DNA of 64,000 bases from JAJRPT01 sp964465945 (GTDB taxonomy: Bacteria > Bacteroidota > Ignavibacteria > Kapaibacteriales > UBA2268), in contig CAYXMM010000002.1 of NCBI GenBank assembly GCA_964465945.1, forward strand, positions 310,001 through 374,000, read 5' to 3'. Of this stretch, positions 48,808-58,222 are shown piece by piece (position 1 is the stretch's first letter; each line of letters starts with the position of its first letter). The position numbers and the translations under genes were made by a program. The notes below the pieces were generated by a model. The model worked only from the letters and a program-made list of their open reading frames with translations, was not told the origin of the DNA and did no database searches.

Positions 48808-51051
48808 ATGAAAAACATTCTAAACGCTATCAAAGAAAATAAACTAATTCTAATTATTTCCTTAGTTACAACATTTATTTTCTTTCATGAACAAATACTT
48901 GGAACATCATTTTTCTGGGATGATTTTGTAGAGTATGTTTATCCAACTCAAACTTTTGCCGCAAGAGAATCAGGTTTATTTGACATACCTTTCTGGAATC
49001 CATATATTTATAATGGAATGCCATTTTTTGCAGATATTCAAGTTGGATTCTTCTATCCATTTCATAGAATTTTAAACTTATTTGTGTCAAATGACGGCAC
49101 TTTACCTGTTGGTATATTACAGCTTATAATTATTATTCACTTTATAATTTCTCAAATTAATACTTATATTCTTGCGAAATCACTCGGTATAAGCAAAGAA
49201 GCATCAATATTCTCAGCGATTTCTTACTCATTTTCAATGATTCTGGTCGTTCATGTTATTCACCCGATGATGCTATACCATTTAGTCTGGTTTCCACTAA
49301 TTTTTCACTTTTTCAGGAAAGGAATTTTGGATTTAAACTATAAGTATTCAGTTATTTCTGGTTTGATTTTTGGATTCACAATGCTTTCAGGTCATCCACA
49401 AATGACATTATATATTGCATTTTTCCTTTTTCTTTATGCTATTTATACATTAATTTTTGAAAGAAGCAATCTAATATATAAAATTATAACTGCTACTTTA
49501 CCTATAATTATTGCATCTGGAATTTTCGCAGTACAATTCCTACCTTCAAGTGAACTAGCTGGCTTATCACAAAGAGAAGAAAATACTTATGAGTTTATAT
49601 CAGAGGGCTCATTACAATTAAAACAAGCTGTAACAATGATATTACCAGAAGTATTTGGTAAGATAACAGGCGACCCAACAGCAAACACAAACACATTTTA
49701 CTTACATATTGGTGAAGTTTTCAAGACATATCATTATTGGGAAACTGCATTTTACTTTGGAGTTATAACATTAATTTTAGGAATTTATGCTTTACTTGTT
49801 AATTTTAAAGACAAAAAAATATTATTCTTATTTATAGTGTCAATTTTTGCTTTATTTTTTAGTTTTGGTTCAAATTTCTTTTTACATAAATTGTTTTACA
49901 ACTTGCCATTCTTCAATACATTCAGAATGCCCGGTAGAATTTTATTCTATCTAACTTTATCATTTAGTTTATTAGCAGGATTTGGTTTAGATAAATTAAA
50001 CAAAAAGAATTTTAAACTAATTTACATTCCATTTAGCATAGTTTTAATAATAATTTTCTTAGGGATGTCTGATAAATTTTTTAATACTGATAATGTTCAA
50101 CAAAACATAATTGACATAATTTCAAAGTCATTCAACACATCGCTCATTATAGTAATTTTATCTTTCGGATTAATTTTCTTAACAAATATCAAATCTATTA
50201 AAAAAGCTTATGTAATTTTAGCACTTGCTTCGCTTAGTTTTATTGATTTATACTTGGCAGGAAGTGAATTTAATCAAAGCCCTATAAATCCTAAAGATAA
50301 ATTTCAGATAAATAACGAGTTAAAAGAATTATTCAAAATTCACCCCCCAAATGATATTTTTAGGGTTAATATGAGAATGTATAATCCTTCTTATATGGCT
50401 TTGAACCGAAGTCAAGGAATGCTTGATGGCATTATGCTTGTCGAAGGGTATAATCCTTTATTACTCCAAAGACCAGTGCCTCGCTTGAAAGACAAAGAGA
50501 AAATCCATGATATACTAAATGTTAAATACGAAATTGGAATTGACAGACAACAAAATCAACCAAGATTTTACGAAAGATTCGACAGATATAAACACGTTTG
50601 GGCGACAAACAAAGTTAAAATTGTGAATGAAAATAATATTTTAAATGAAATAAGTCAAACAGAAGATAACTTAAGGTATATAACTTGGTTAGAGAAAACG
50701 CCAAATCTTTCTTTAACTGAGAATGATTCACTTGATTTCAGTTTCGGTATGCAAAAATATCAAAATGATGTCCTCGAAATCAAAACAAAGTCAAATACAA
50801 ATTCGATGATGGTGCTAAGTGAAATTTTTTACCCTGCTTGGAAAGCTTTTATTGATGGAAAAGAAACAGAGATTTTCAGAGCTGATTTCGCACTCCGAGC
50901 AATCGAACTTCCAAAAGGAGAACATACGGTAACTTTTGAATATAACTCAGATAAATTTAAAACTGGAATGACAATTTCAGTTTTAACATTACTTTTGAGT
51001 ACAATGATTTTATCTATAAAAAAGTTTCCAATTATTAACAAAATAAAATAG
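48808..51051 (+). CDS. YfhO-like membrane protein
   Basis: 747 residues with about 12-13 membrane segments and a periplasmic C-terminal domain. DDFVEYVYPTQTFAARESGL (near 36-55), FFADIQVGFFYPFHRILNLF (near 72-91) and GHPQMTLYIAFFLFLYAIYT match the bacterial YfhO family. The C-terminal part (EIFYPAWKAFIDGKETEIFR) ends at a last membrane helix. YfhO proteins are linked to glycosylation of lipoteichoic acid in Firmicutes; the substrate here is unknown. Last gene of the operon. Confidence 0.85.
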   Translation: MKNILNAIKENKLILIISLVTTFIFFHEQILGTSFFWDDFVEYVYPTQTFAARESGLFDIPFWNPYIYNGMPFFADIQVGFFYPFHRILNLFVSNDGTLPVGILQLIIIIHFIISQINTYILAKSLGISKEASIFSAISYSFSMILVVHVIHPMMLYHLVWFPLIFHFFRKGILDLNYKYSVISGLIFGFTMLSGHPQMTLYIAFFLFLYAIYTLIFERSNLIYKIITATLPIIIASGIFAVQFLPSSELAGLSQREENTYEFISEGSLQLKQAVTMILPEVFGKITGDPTANTNTFYLHIGEVFKTYHYWETAFYFGVITLILGIYALLVNFKDKKILFLFIVSIFALFFSFGSNFFLHKLFYNLPFFNTFRMPGRILFYLTLSFSLLAGFGLDKLNKKNFKLIYIPFSIVLIIIFLGMSDKFFNTDNVQQNIIDIISKSFNTSLIIVILSFGLIFLTNIKSIKKAYVILALASLSFIDLYLAGSEFNQSPINPKDKFQINNELKELFKIHPPNDIFRVNMRMYNPSYMALNRSQGMLDGIMLVEGYNPLLLQRPVPRLKDKEKIHDILNVKYEIGIDRQQNQPRFYERFDRYKHVWATNKVKIVNENNILNEISQTEDNLRYITWLEKTPNLSLTENDSLDFSFGMQKYQNDVLEIKTKSNTNSMMVLSEIFYPAWKAFIDGKETEIFRADFALRAIELPKGEHTVTFEYNSDKFKTGMTISVLTLLLSTMILSIKKFPIINKIK

Positions 51052-51109
51052 TTAGACAAGAGAATTACAACTAATTTCTTCAAATATTTATTTTTGTTAA
51101 TATTTTGCT

Positions 51110-51140
51110 TTTGAAATGAGTAAAAATTACTTTATATTTG
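51110..51140 (+). promoter_or_regulatory. Bacteroidota-type promoter of nuoA
   Basis: TTTG at 51110-51113 and TATATTTG at 51133-51140 are 19 bases apart, an exact match to the known -33 TTTG / -7 TAnnTTTG form used by the main sigma factor in Bacteroidota. It lies 36 bases before the nuoA start, in the only gap between the YfhO operon and nuoA. Confidence 0.7.
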
Positions 51141-51175
51141 AAATTGTGGAATTACAAATTCAAAAAGGATAGTAA

Positions 51176-51547
51176 ATGCCAGAAATCAACATACTATGGG
51201 AATACATACCACTAATTGTAATGGTTCTTCTTGGACTATTCTTTGGTGTACAATTTGTATTTTTATCCGAAATACTCGGTGCAAAAAGAACTACTAAAGG
51301 AAAACAAACAACCTATGAATCTGGAATGGTGCCTGTTGGAACAGCACAAGAAAGATTCTCAATCAAATTCTATATGACAGCGATAAGTTTTATCGTCTTT
51401 GATATCGAAGTTGTCTTTTTATACCCTTGGGCAGTACAGGTTCGCGAACTTGGAATACCTGCACTTATTGCAGCAAGTATTTTTATTGTGATTCTACTTA
51501 TTGGATTATACTACGAGATTAAGAAAGGAGGATTGAAATGGGATTAG
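51176..51547 (+). CDS. nuoA: NADH-quinone oxidoreductase subunit A
   Basis: 123 residues with three membrane helices: about 10-32, 63-84 and 92-113. The signature TTYESGMVPVGTAQERFSIKF (in parts: YESGMVPVGTAQERFSIKFY) and FIVFDIEVVFLYPWAV are the conserved loop and second-helix motifs of NuoA, part of the quinone site of complex I. AAAAAGGATAG precedes ATG. It overlaps nuoB by 10 bases. Confidence 0.97.
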   Translation: MPEINILWEYIPLIVMVLLGLFFGVQFVFLSEILGAKRTTKGKQTTYESGMVPVGTAQERFSIKFYMTAISFIVFDIEVVFLYPWAVQVRELGIPALIAASIFIVILLIGLYYEIKKGGLKWD

Positions 51548-52113
51548 GAACAGAAACATCTTCTGAACAAAATAGTTATTTTACCACTTCAATTGAAGCA
51601 GTTGTCAAATGGGCTCAAAAGAATGCTTTATGGCCTATGCCACTTGGTATCTCTTGTTGTGCTATTGAAATGATGGCTATGGGGGCACCAAGATTTGATG
51701 TCGCACGCTTTGGCTCAGAAGTTATGCGTATGACACCGCGACAAGCTGATATCTTACTTGTTGCAGGAACTGTTACTTATAAAATGGCTCATGTTGTTAG
51801 AAAAATTTATGACCAAATGCCTGACCCAAAATGGGTAATTGCAATGGGTGTTTGCGCTTCTTCTGGTGGAATGTTTAGGTCTTATTCGGTCGTGCAAGGT
51901 ATTGATAAATTCTTACCTGTAGATGCATATATTTCCGGTTGTCCGCCAAGACCAGAAGCAGTTATTAAAGCGATTATGGCTATTCAAGATAAAGTAGAGC
52001 ATAGACATCATCCACCACTTATTAACTTAGGTAAAGATGTATCTCACACTCCTAAACAAGAGTTCTTTAACTCAAAATATCATGGAGTAAAAGATCAAGA
52101 TAGTATGAATTAA
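51538..52113 (+). CDS. nuoB: NADH-quinone oxidoreductase subunit B
   Basis: 191 residues. The N2 [4Fe-4S] cluster ligands are all present: C40-C41 (GISCCAIEMM), C106 (AMGVCASSGG) and C135 (YISGCPPRPEA). N2 passes electrons to quinone in complex I. TPRQADILLVAGTVTYKMA and VVQGIDKFLPVDAY are conserved. The C-terminus (about 160-191) is a short unconserved tail. A terminator follows, so nuoCDE and the rest are not linked here. Confidence 0.97.
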   Translation: MGLGTETSSEQNSYFTTSIEAVVKWAQKNALWPMPLGISCCAIEMMAMGAPRFDVARFGSEVMRMTPRQADILLVAGTVTYKMAHVVRKIYDQMPDPKWVIAMGVCASSGGMFRSYSVVQGIDKFLPVDAYISGCPPRPEAVIKAIMAIQDKVEHRHHPPLINLGKDVSHTPKQEFFNSKYHGVKDQDSMN

Positions 52114-52143
52114 TATCTTTCCGCTCATAACTTTAATATTTTT

Positions 52144-52174
52144 AAAAGTCGTATATAAAATATGCGACTTTTTT
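52144..52174 (+). terminator. Rho-independent terminator after nuoB
   Basis: AAAAGTCGTAT and ATATGCGACTTTT form a stem of about 11 pairs with one T-G, loop of about five bases, then a run of T to 52174. It separates nuoAB from the next gene. Confidence 0.85.
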
Positions 52175-52213
52175 ATTTAAGAATTAACCATTTTAGCCCG
52201 ATAATTAAATAGT

Positions 52214-52963
52214 ATGACAGAATATCTAAATTTAATATATAAATACTTATCTTACATAGATTGGGTCAATCTTACTTTGCTTTATTCAATAATTCTAATT
52301 TTTTGGAATTGGTTCACTCTTATTTCAAACTTTCACGCAAGAGCAAATAGTGCCTTTGAATTTTATTTAAGACACTTGACAATTATACCTTTTTGGATAA
52401 TATTTATTATATATTTATTTAATTTTACTTCACCAATAAATTTTAATTCTCTTACTAAAACCTTTCCAAAAGAAATAATAATAGAAAATAATTTAAAGAA
52501 CGACTTAGAACTTAATTTTTATGGAAAAGGAAAGAAAGGCTATTATCAACTATTTAATAATTACGAAAATTACTTAAACCCTGTATTTTCGTTTGATAAA
52601 AAAACAAAAAATAAACTGACATTTGAAATTGACACAAGCTTAATAAAATACATCTATGTTACAAAAAACATAGACAATCTAAATTTTAGCTACACCCAAG
52701 CATTTGAAGTAAATAACACAAAGTTAATTCTATACGGTGATGAGTTTGTTAAAAACCCATCAAGGAAAGTTGACCTAGATTATAGCTACTATTATAAATT
52801 AATGTTAATATTTTTGTTAGCAGTCACAAGCTCTTGGTATTATTACTTTTTGTCATTTATGAAGAAAAACAAAAAACTATTTATGATTATATCAATTTCA
52901 ATTTCATCAATAGTTTTTATAGCACTATTCTTAATTTTTAGAATATTTTATCTCAACTTGTAA
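52214..52963 (+). CDS. Hypothetical membrane protein, 249 aa
   Basis: 249 residues with two N-terminal membrane segments (about 20-37, 54-70) and two near the C-terminus (about 194-212, 223-246), enclosing a soluble, beta-rich domain (75-190). No family recognised. Its 3' end overlaps the convergent DUF5683-type gene by 16 bases. Confidence 0.6.
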   Translation: MTEYLNLIYKYLSYIDWVNLTLLYSIILIFWNWFTLISNFHARANSAFEFYLRHLTIIPFWIIFIIYLFNFTSPINFNSLTKTFPKEIIIENNLKNDLELNFYGKGKKGYYQLFNNYENYLNPVFSFDKKTKNKLTFEIDTSLIKYIYVTKNIDNLNFSYTQAFEVNNTKLILYGDEFVKNPSRKVDLDYSYYYKLMLIFLLAVTSSWYYYFLSFMKKNKKLFMIISISISSIVFIALFLIFRIFYLNL

Positions 52964-53418
52964 GTAAAATTCAAACCTACTTTATTATTAATAACACCAA
53001 AGTTCATGCTTGTATCCTCATTAATATCAAAATGATACAAATAAGCACCTGTGTAAGCATCTAAAATACTCACAACATAAACAGCTACTAAATATAAATA
53101 AAATTGGTCGCGACTATCTCTATAAAACTCACGTCTCTGCTTTAATTGATAAACATAAGATTGATTATCAGAATTTTGCTTAATTAATTTTTCAATTTCA
53201 GTAAATTCATTATTATAATACAATGCTAAACCTAACATTGTCCCAGCAGAGCCAAACAAAATAGGCGCCTTCCAATAATCTTCATTATAGACTTGCCCAA
53301 GCCCCGGAACAACACTCAAAGCCATAGCAGTAGTAGGCGACTTCGTAGAAGATTCTTGTGAAAGAACTACTTTAATATTAAGGACTACAAATAAAAATAT
53401 TGTGATGATATATTTCAT
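52948..53418 (-). CDS. DUF5683-like membrane protein
   Basis: 156 residues. Signal or first membrane segment at 5-20, then SPTTAMALSVVPGLGQVYNE (near 27-46), the hallmark of DUF5683, with DYWKAPILFGSAGTMLG. A second segment is FYLYLVAVYVVSILDAYTGA (near 105). The function of the family is unknown; it is usually found in Bacteroidota and relatives. Three bases after ridA, so co-transcribed with it. Confidence 0.75.
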   Translation of the reverse strand: MKYIITIFLFVVLNIKVVLSQESSTKSPTTAMALSVVPGLGQVYNEDYWKAPILFGSAGTMLGLALYYNNEFTEIEKLIKQNSDNQSYVYQLKQRREFYRDSRDQFYLYLVAVYVVSILDAYTGAYLYHFDINEDTSMNFGVINNKVGLNFTYKLR

Positions 53419-53421
53419 AAA

Positions 53422-53799
53422 TTAAATTACAGCAATAGCTTCAATTTCAATCATTGCATCTTTTGGTAATCTCGAAACTTCAAAAGTAGCCCTTGCTGGT
53501 TTTGTTTCACCAAAAAACTCAGCATAAACCTTATTCATATCGGTAAATAAAGATAAATCCTGCATCAAAACAGTAGTTTTAACTATATTTTCAATTTTTC
53601 CTCCAGCAGTTTCTACAACTGATTTTAAATTCTCTAATGCTTTCAATGTCTGAGATTGAATATCCTCTCCAATTAAATTGCCAAAACTATCCATTGAAAC
53701 CTGACCTGATAAAAATAAAAACTTCCCTTCTGCCATTACAGAATGGGAATATGGTCCAATTGCTTTTGCAATTTCATTACAATTTATTTCTTTTCTCAT
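53422..53799 (-). CDS. ridA: RidA family enamine/imine deaminase
   Basis: 125 residues. GPYSHSVMAEGKFLFLSGQV, SLNG-type middle DSFGNLIGEDIQSQTLKALE, and the end PARATFEVSRLPKDAMIEIE with A-I-A-V-I. The active-site Arg (in PAR) and the conserved Glu in EIEAIA are present. RidA hydrolyses 2-aminoacrylate and related reactive imines formed by PLP enzymes. Strong GGAGATA upstream on the minus strand. Confidence 0.95.
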   Translation of the reverse strand: MRKEINCNEIAKAIGPYSHSVMAEGKFLFLSGQVSMDSFGNLIGEDIQSQTLKALENLKSVVETAGGKIENIVKTTVLMQDLSLFTDMNKVYAEFFGETKPARATFEVSRLPKDAMIEIEAIAVI

Positions 53800-53941
53800 T
53801 ATATCTCCATTTTTTTAACAAAAATAACTATAAATATTGTTTAAAAGAAATACGAAAAATGAAAATATAAAGATACAATAATCGTCTCAAACCATTTGAA
53901 TAGCAAATTTCTAAAAAAAAATATTTTGAAATGAGGAGTTA

Positions 53942-54646
53942 ATGGATAATAATCAAGGAAAAAAACCACTTAGGCAAGCAGCTAACGCAGCAAAAGATAT
54001 TTATAATACTTATGTAAAAAATTCAGACAGAAATATTCCAATTGATAGCGATGAAGACAAAATTGATGATTTAGATGAAAAAATCAGCGCTGCCTTTGCT
54101 GATGATTTTGTTGATAATGAAGAAACAGACACTTTATATAATACAAATAACGAAGCAAAATTCGAAGAGTTTAATAGTTCAAATAATAATGAAGAAATAG
54201 AAAGATTAAACACTGAAATTGCCTTTTTGAAAGATTCTCTCGCGCGTAAAACAGCTGAAATGGAAAATATGCGAAGAAGAATGGATAAGGAAAAGTCAGA
54301 CCTCATTAATTATGCAAATGAAAAATTAATAAATAATTTGTTAGAAATTCCAGATACAATTGCTCAAGCATTAAGTTCTGCAAATTCAACTAATGATTTA
54401 GAATCCCTAAAAAAAGGCGTTGAACTTATATATCAAAAAACTATGAAATTATTTGAAAATGCTGGTGTTAAACTGATGGAAGACCCAACGGGTAAAGAAT
54501 TTGATGTTGATTTCCATGATGCTCTAATGCAAGCCCCAAGTGATATTGTACCAGAAGGACATATCATTCAAGTTCTACAAGACGGCTATTTATTAAAAGA
54601 TAAAGTTATACGCCATGCCAAAGTTATCACTTCAGCAGGTAATTAA
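53942..54646 (+). CDS. grpE: Nucleotide exchange factor GrpE
   Basis: 234 residues. The N-terminal about 80 residues are acidic and variable. A coiled coil (about 80-130, EIAFLKDSLARKTAEMENMR) is followed by the GrpE head: GVELIYQKTMKLFENAGVKL, DPTGKEFDVDFHDALMQAPS and a final GYLLKDKVIRHAKVITSAG. It releases ADP from DnaK. GAGGAG precedes the ATG. Followed by dnaJ with a 45-base gap; hrcA and dnaK are not here. Confidence 0.95.
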   Translation: MDNNQGKKPLRQAANAAKDIYNTYVKNSDRNIPIDSDEDKIDDLDEKISAAFADDFVDNEETDTLYNTNNEAKFEEFNSSNNNEEIERLNTEIAFLKDSLARKTAEMENMRRRMDKEKSDLINYANEKLINNLLEIPDTIAQALSSANSTNDLESLKKGVELIYQKTMKLFENAGVKLMEDPTGKEFDVDFHDALMQAPSDIVPEGHIIQVLQDGYLLKDKVIRHAKVITSAGN

Positions 54647-54691
54647 AAATTATATTAATTGAACAAAATTTAAAAAACCAAAATTAAAAAA

Positions 54692-55837
54692 ATGAGTAAA
54701 AGAGATTATTACGAAGTATTAAGTGTAAATAAAACATCAAGTAAAGATGAACTAAAAACTGCATACAGAAAACTTGCTATAATGTATCATCCTGATAAAA
54801 ACCCAGGCAATGCAGAAGCAGAAGAGAAATTTAAAGAAGCTTCCGAAGCTTATGATGTTTTATCAAATGACGACAAAAGAGCACGTTATGATAGATTCGG
54901 ACACGATGGACTAAGAGGTGCCGGAGCAAGTGGATTTAATAACACAGATGATATTTTCTCTGCATTCTCCGATATATTTGGTGGAGGAATATTTGATGAT
55001 TTCTTTGGTGGTAGCTCTCGTGGAAGAAGAAGAGAAAAAGGACAACGTGGCTCTGATATAAAAATTCCTATGCCACTTACATTAGAAGAAATTGCCAAAG
55101 GTACAACTAAAACAATTAGTTTGAAAAAATGGGTGAATTGTAATTCTTGCTCTGGCACAGGAGCTAAACACGGAACTGGAACAAACACTTGTTTGTCTTG
55201 CGCTGGCACAGGCGAAATCAGACAAGTTTCAAAATCTCTATTCGGACAATTTGTAAATGTTTCCACTTGTCCACACTGTAACGGTTCAGGTGAAGTAATC
55301 AAAGAAAAATGTAACGATTGCCATGGCGAAGGCAGAGTAAGAGGTGAAGAAGAAATTAAAATTGATATTCCGGCTGGCGTCGAAGAAGGAAATTATTTAC
55401 CACTTCAAGGTAAAGGTAACGCTGGAAAAAACGGAGGCATTGCTGGAAACTTAATAGTTGTAATGGAAGAAAAAGAACACGATATGTTTATCCGTGAAGG
55501 TAATCATATTATTTACAAACTAACCATTAGCTTCCCTGATGCAGTATTAGGAAACACCTTGGAAGTTCCAACTCTTTGGGGTGAAGAAATGCTTACTATA
55601 GAACCTGGTATTCAACCAGGAACTACTCTTACATTACGTGACAAAGGAATCCCCAACCTAAACTCTTATGGCAAAGGCAATCAATATGTTATGATTAACA
55701 TCTTCGTTCCGAATAAATTAGCAAATAAAGAAAAAGAAATAATCAAAGAATTAAGTGAAGTTGAAGCATTTTACCCAGAAAACAAAAAATCCTCAAAATC
55801 AGGATTCTTTGAAAAAGTTTGGGATAAGATTTTTTAA
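54692..55837 (+). CDS. dnaJ: Chaperone DnaJ
   Basis: 381 residues, type I. J domain (about 1-70) with AYRKLAIMYHPDKNPGN, Gly/Phe-rich region (about 75-115), and a zinc domain with four CxxCxGxG motifs (CNSCSGTG, CLSCAGTG, CPHCNGSG, CNDCHGEG, about 145-215). The C-terminal substrate domains follow (VLGNTLEVPTLWGEEMLTIE). It stimulates DnaK ATPase and brings substrates. Complete and normal length. Confidence 0.98.
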   Translation: MSKRDYYEVLSVNKTSSKDELKTAYRKLAIMYHPDKNPGNAEAEEKFKEASEAYDVLSNDDKRARYDRFGHDGLRGAGASGFNNTDDIFSAFSDIFGGGIFDDFFGGSSRGRRREKGQRGSDIKIPMPLTLEEIAKGTTKTISLKKWVNCNSCSGTGAKHGTGTNTCLSCAGTGEIRQVSKSLFGQFVNVSTCPHCNGSGEVIKEKCNDCHGEGRVRGEEEIKIDIPAGVEEGNYLPLQGKGNAGKNGGIAGNLIVVMEEKEHDMFIREGNHIIYKLTISFPDAVLGNTLEVPTLWGEEMLTIEPGIQPGTTLTLRDKGIPNLNSYGKGNQYVMINIFVPNKLANKEKEIIKELSEVEAFYPENKKSSKSGFFEKVWDKIF

Positions 55838-55869
55838 AAAAGCAAAATAGAAGAAGTAATAGAAAATAT

Positions 55870-56613
55870 ATGGATATATCAAATAAAGTTGTAATAATAA
55901 CAGGTGCTTCCAGTGGAATTGGCGAAGCAACTGCAAAATTACTTTCACAAAAAGGCGCCAAATTAGTTTTAGGAGCAAGAAGATTAACTAATCTTGAAAA
56001 TCTTGTCAAAGAAATCAAAGCAAATGGTGGAGATGCTGTTGCCATCAAAGCCGATGTAACAAATAGGGAAGACTGCAAACATCTTGCAAACATAGCAATA
56101 GAAAAATATGGTAAAATTGATGTTCTTGTTAATAATGCAGGTCTTATGCCACTTTCCTTTCTTGATAAACTTAAAATTGACGAATGGGATAGAATGATTG
56201 ACACAAACATAAAGGGCGTGCTATATTGCTTTGCTGCAGTTTTACCTTCAATGAAATCTCAAAAATCTGGTCATATAATCAATATTTCATCTATCGCTGG
56301 AAGAAGAGTAATGAAAGGTGGATCCGTATATTGTGCAACAAAGTTCGCTGTTACAGCCCTTAGCGAAGGAATGAGACAAGAACTCTCACCAAGAGATAAT
56401 ATCAAAGTAACTTGTATAGAGCCAGGTGCAGTAACAACAGAACTAAGAAACACAATAACAGACCAAGACATAATCAACAACTTAGCAAAACGCAAAGAAG
56501 AATTTGAATATTTAGAAGCAATCGATATAGCAGAATCAATTTTATACGCAATTTCCCAACCAAGCAGAGTAAACATAAATGAAATTTTAGTATTACCAAC
56601 AGGGCAAGGATAA
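55870..56613 (+). CDS. Short-chain dehydrogenase/reductase
   Basis: 247 residues. Classic SDR: TGASSGIGEATAKLLSQKGA (near 10-29), NNAG (near 89), ISSIAGRR with catalytic Ser (near 140) and YCATK with Tyr/Lys (near 152-156). NADP(H)-preferring because of the basic ARR after the second strand. It resembles the YdfG/serine-dehydrogenase-like group (EYLEAIDIAESILYAISQPS near the end). Substrate unknown. Confidence 0.9.
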   Translation: MDISNKVVIITGASSGIGEATAKLLSQKGAKLVLGARRLTNLENLVKEIKANGGDAVAIKADVTNREDCKHLANIAIEKYGKIDVLVNNAGLMPLSFLDKLKIDEWDRMIDTNIKGVLYCFAAVLPSMKSQKSGHIINISSIAGRRVMKGGSVYCATKFAVTALSEGMRQELSPRDNIKVTCIEPGAVTTELRNTITDQDIINNLAKRKEEFEYLEAIDIAESILYAISQPSRVNINEILVLPTGQG

Positions 56614-56619
56614 ATTATA

Positions 56620-57156
56620 TTAATCTATTTTATAAATCAAAAATCTACTTGATGAAATAACTTTTTCTTTAATTAAATTAAATTCCCAATTAATTTTCTT
56701 CGATAAATCTGATTCGACAACAATAATTTTATCTAAAAATTTAGATTTGTTAATTGATAAAACCTTTTCAATAATTTGATACTCATTACTAAAGTAGGGT
56801 GGGTCAATATAAATTAAATCAAATTCTTTTCCAATATCATCTAAAATAATACTTGAATTTGCTTTACTTATCTTATAATTTTCAACCTTTAAATCATCAA
56901 GAATTCGTTTTATATACTTAGTAGAATTTATATTCTTATCATTAAAATGCACAAATCCTGCTCCACGAGATAGAAATTCTATACCTATACTTCCTGAACC
57001 AGAATATAAGTCTAACACACGTAAATTTCTATATTCTAAGATATTATCAAAAATATTAAATAAAGTTTCTTTTGACATATCAGTAGTTGGTCTAATACCA
57101 TCTGGCAATTTGTAGTTAAACCTTCTTGATTTGAATTGACCTGAGATAATTCGCAT
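56620..57156 (-). CDS. rsmD: 16S rRNA (guanine966-N2)-methyltransferase
   Basis: 178 residues. MRIISGQFKSRRF at the N-terminus, RPTTDMSKETLFNIFDN, motif I LDLYSGSGSIGIEFLSRGA and catalytic IYIDPPY are the RsmD set. It methylates G966 in 16S rRNA. Its start overlaps the upstream gene stop (TAATG). Confidence 0.95.
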   Translation of the reverse strand: MRIISGQFKSRRFNYKLPDGIRPTTDMSKETLFNIFDNILEYRNLRVLDLYSGSGSIGIEFLSRGAGFVHFNDKNINSTKYIKRILDDLKVENYKISKANSSIILDDIGKEFDLIYIDPPYFSNEYQIIEKVLSINKSKFLDKIIVVESDLSKKINWEFNLIKEKVISSSRFLIYKID

Positions 57157-58088
57157 TATAAAAGTCGAATTCTATCGTGATACGCAGGGATTGCAGCTCC
57201 AACACATGGTGGAAAAACGTGTTGCATAATTTTGCAATAATTTTTCAAACGTTCCTCAACATTTGGTTTTACCATTCTGAAAGCATTAAGTCTGCCTGAC
57301 TCTACTCCAAACCCATCAGCCATATTATAACCTGCTAAAAATACTCTTTTTGTTAAGCCAGTACCAAAAAAATAAATTCCATCAATTGTATCAACTACTT
57401 CATTAAGTACTTTTTTATATTCCGCTTCTACAATACTTCCAAATTTTTCTTTATCAATATCCGAAAACGAAAGTAAATTATAGTATGCAGGCATCGAGTT
57501 TTTAATTATACTAACATCAATAAATTGGTCTTGAACACCTAAAATCATAACTGTTTTTTCAAGAGATTCAGGATAATTATAAATAAATGCAGTATGAGCA
57601 TTCATCTGAGAAACTTCAATGTTAGTAATAGGTAAATAATCCTTGAAAATTTCCTTACAAGTCTCAACAATATCTTTTTGCATAATTGATGCAAGCATCA
57701 TCTCCATTCCATTTTTTCTCTTTTCTAACGGAATCACATTAGACACAAACTCATCTGTGTTGAATTGAGGATAAGCTTGTTTAATCTCTAAATTTACTAA
57801 TTTGTTTAATTGGTCTTCATCCATTCCTTTTTTACCAGGAAACTGAGCTACGAAAACACTCTCAGCAGGAATAGTAACTGATACTCTATTTATTTGATTA
57901 CTTACAGAATTAATAAATTCCCGAAGTTCAATAACGCCTTCATCGTTATTAACATCAAATATATTTTCTAAATCAATTCTCTTTCGAGTAGCTTCAACAT
58001 AATCTAAGCTTAATGAGTTCTCATGAGGAGAGAGTATAGCCATATATGTTCTATCTATATTAAAAAAGACTGATATTGCTGATTTCAT
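57156..58088 (-). CDS. PilM-like actin-fold protein
   Basis: 310 residues from ATG 58088 (TTG 58097 also in frame). An N-terminal ribonuclease-H-like segment (SVFFNIDRTYMAILSPHENS), VTIPAESVFVAQFPGKKGM (near 75) and EKTVMILGVQDQFIDVSIIK (near 180) fit the PilM/actin-like fold of type IV pilus assembly proteins. The C-terminal region is less like PilM. No other pilus gene is nearby, so the role is uncertain. Paired with rsmD. Confidence 0.6.
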   Translation of the reverse strand: MKSAISVFFNIDRTYMAILSPHENSLSLDYVEATRKRIDLENIFDVNNDEGVIELREFINSVSNQINRVSVTIPAESVFVAQFPGKKGMDEDQLNKLVNLEIKQAYPQFNTDEFVSNVIPLEKRKNGMEMMLASIMQKDIVETCKEIFKDYLPITNIEVSQMNAHTAFIYNYPESLEKTVMILGVQDQFIDVSIIKNSMPAYYNLLSFSDIDKEKFGSIVEAEYKKVLNEVVDTIDGIYFFGTGLTKRVFLAGYNMADGFGVESGRLNAFRMVKPNVEERLKNYCKIMQHVFPPCVGAAIPAYHDRIRLL

Positions 58089-58191
58089 AAATTTCAAATT
58101 ATTTAAAAATTAATTTACTAATTTATAAATAATTAATCAAATATCCGAAGAAATACTTAAAATTATGATAAAATCATGTTATTTAAGTATT

Positions 58192-58222
58192 TTAAAAAAA
58201 AATCGGGGAGAACCCGATTTTA
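58192..58222 (-). terminator. Strong rho-independent terminator
   Basis: AAATCGGG (58200-58207) pairs with CCCGATTT (58213-58220), loop GAGAA. On the minus strand it is followed by a T-run of eight (complement of 58192-58199). It ends the 58220-58603 gene, whose stop codon lies in the stem. G+C of the stem stands out from the AT-rich context. Confidence 0.88.

Noticed and set aside
54886..55302. 138-aa minus-strand ORF inside dnaJ
   Set aside because: dnaJ is complete and conserved there; the antisense ORF comes from Gly/Cys-rich codons.
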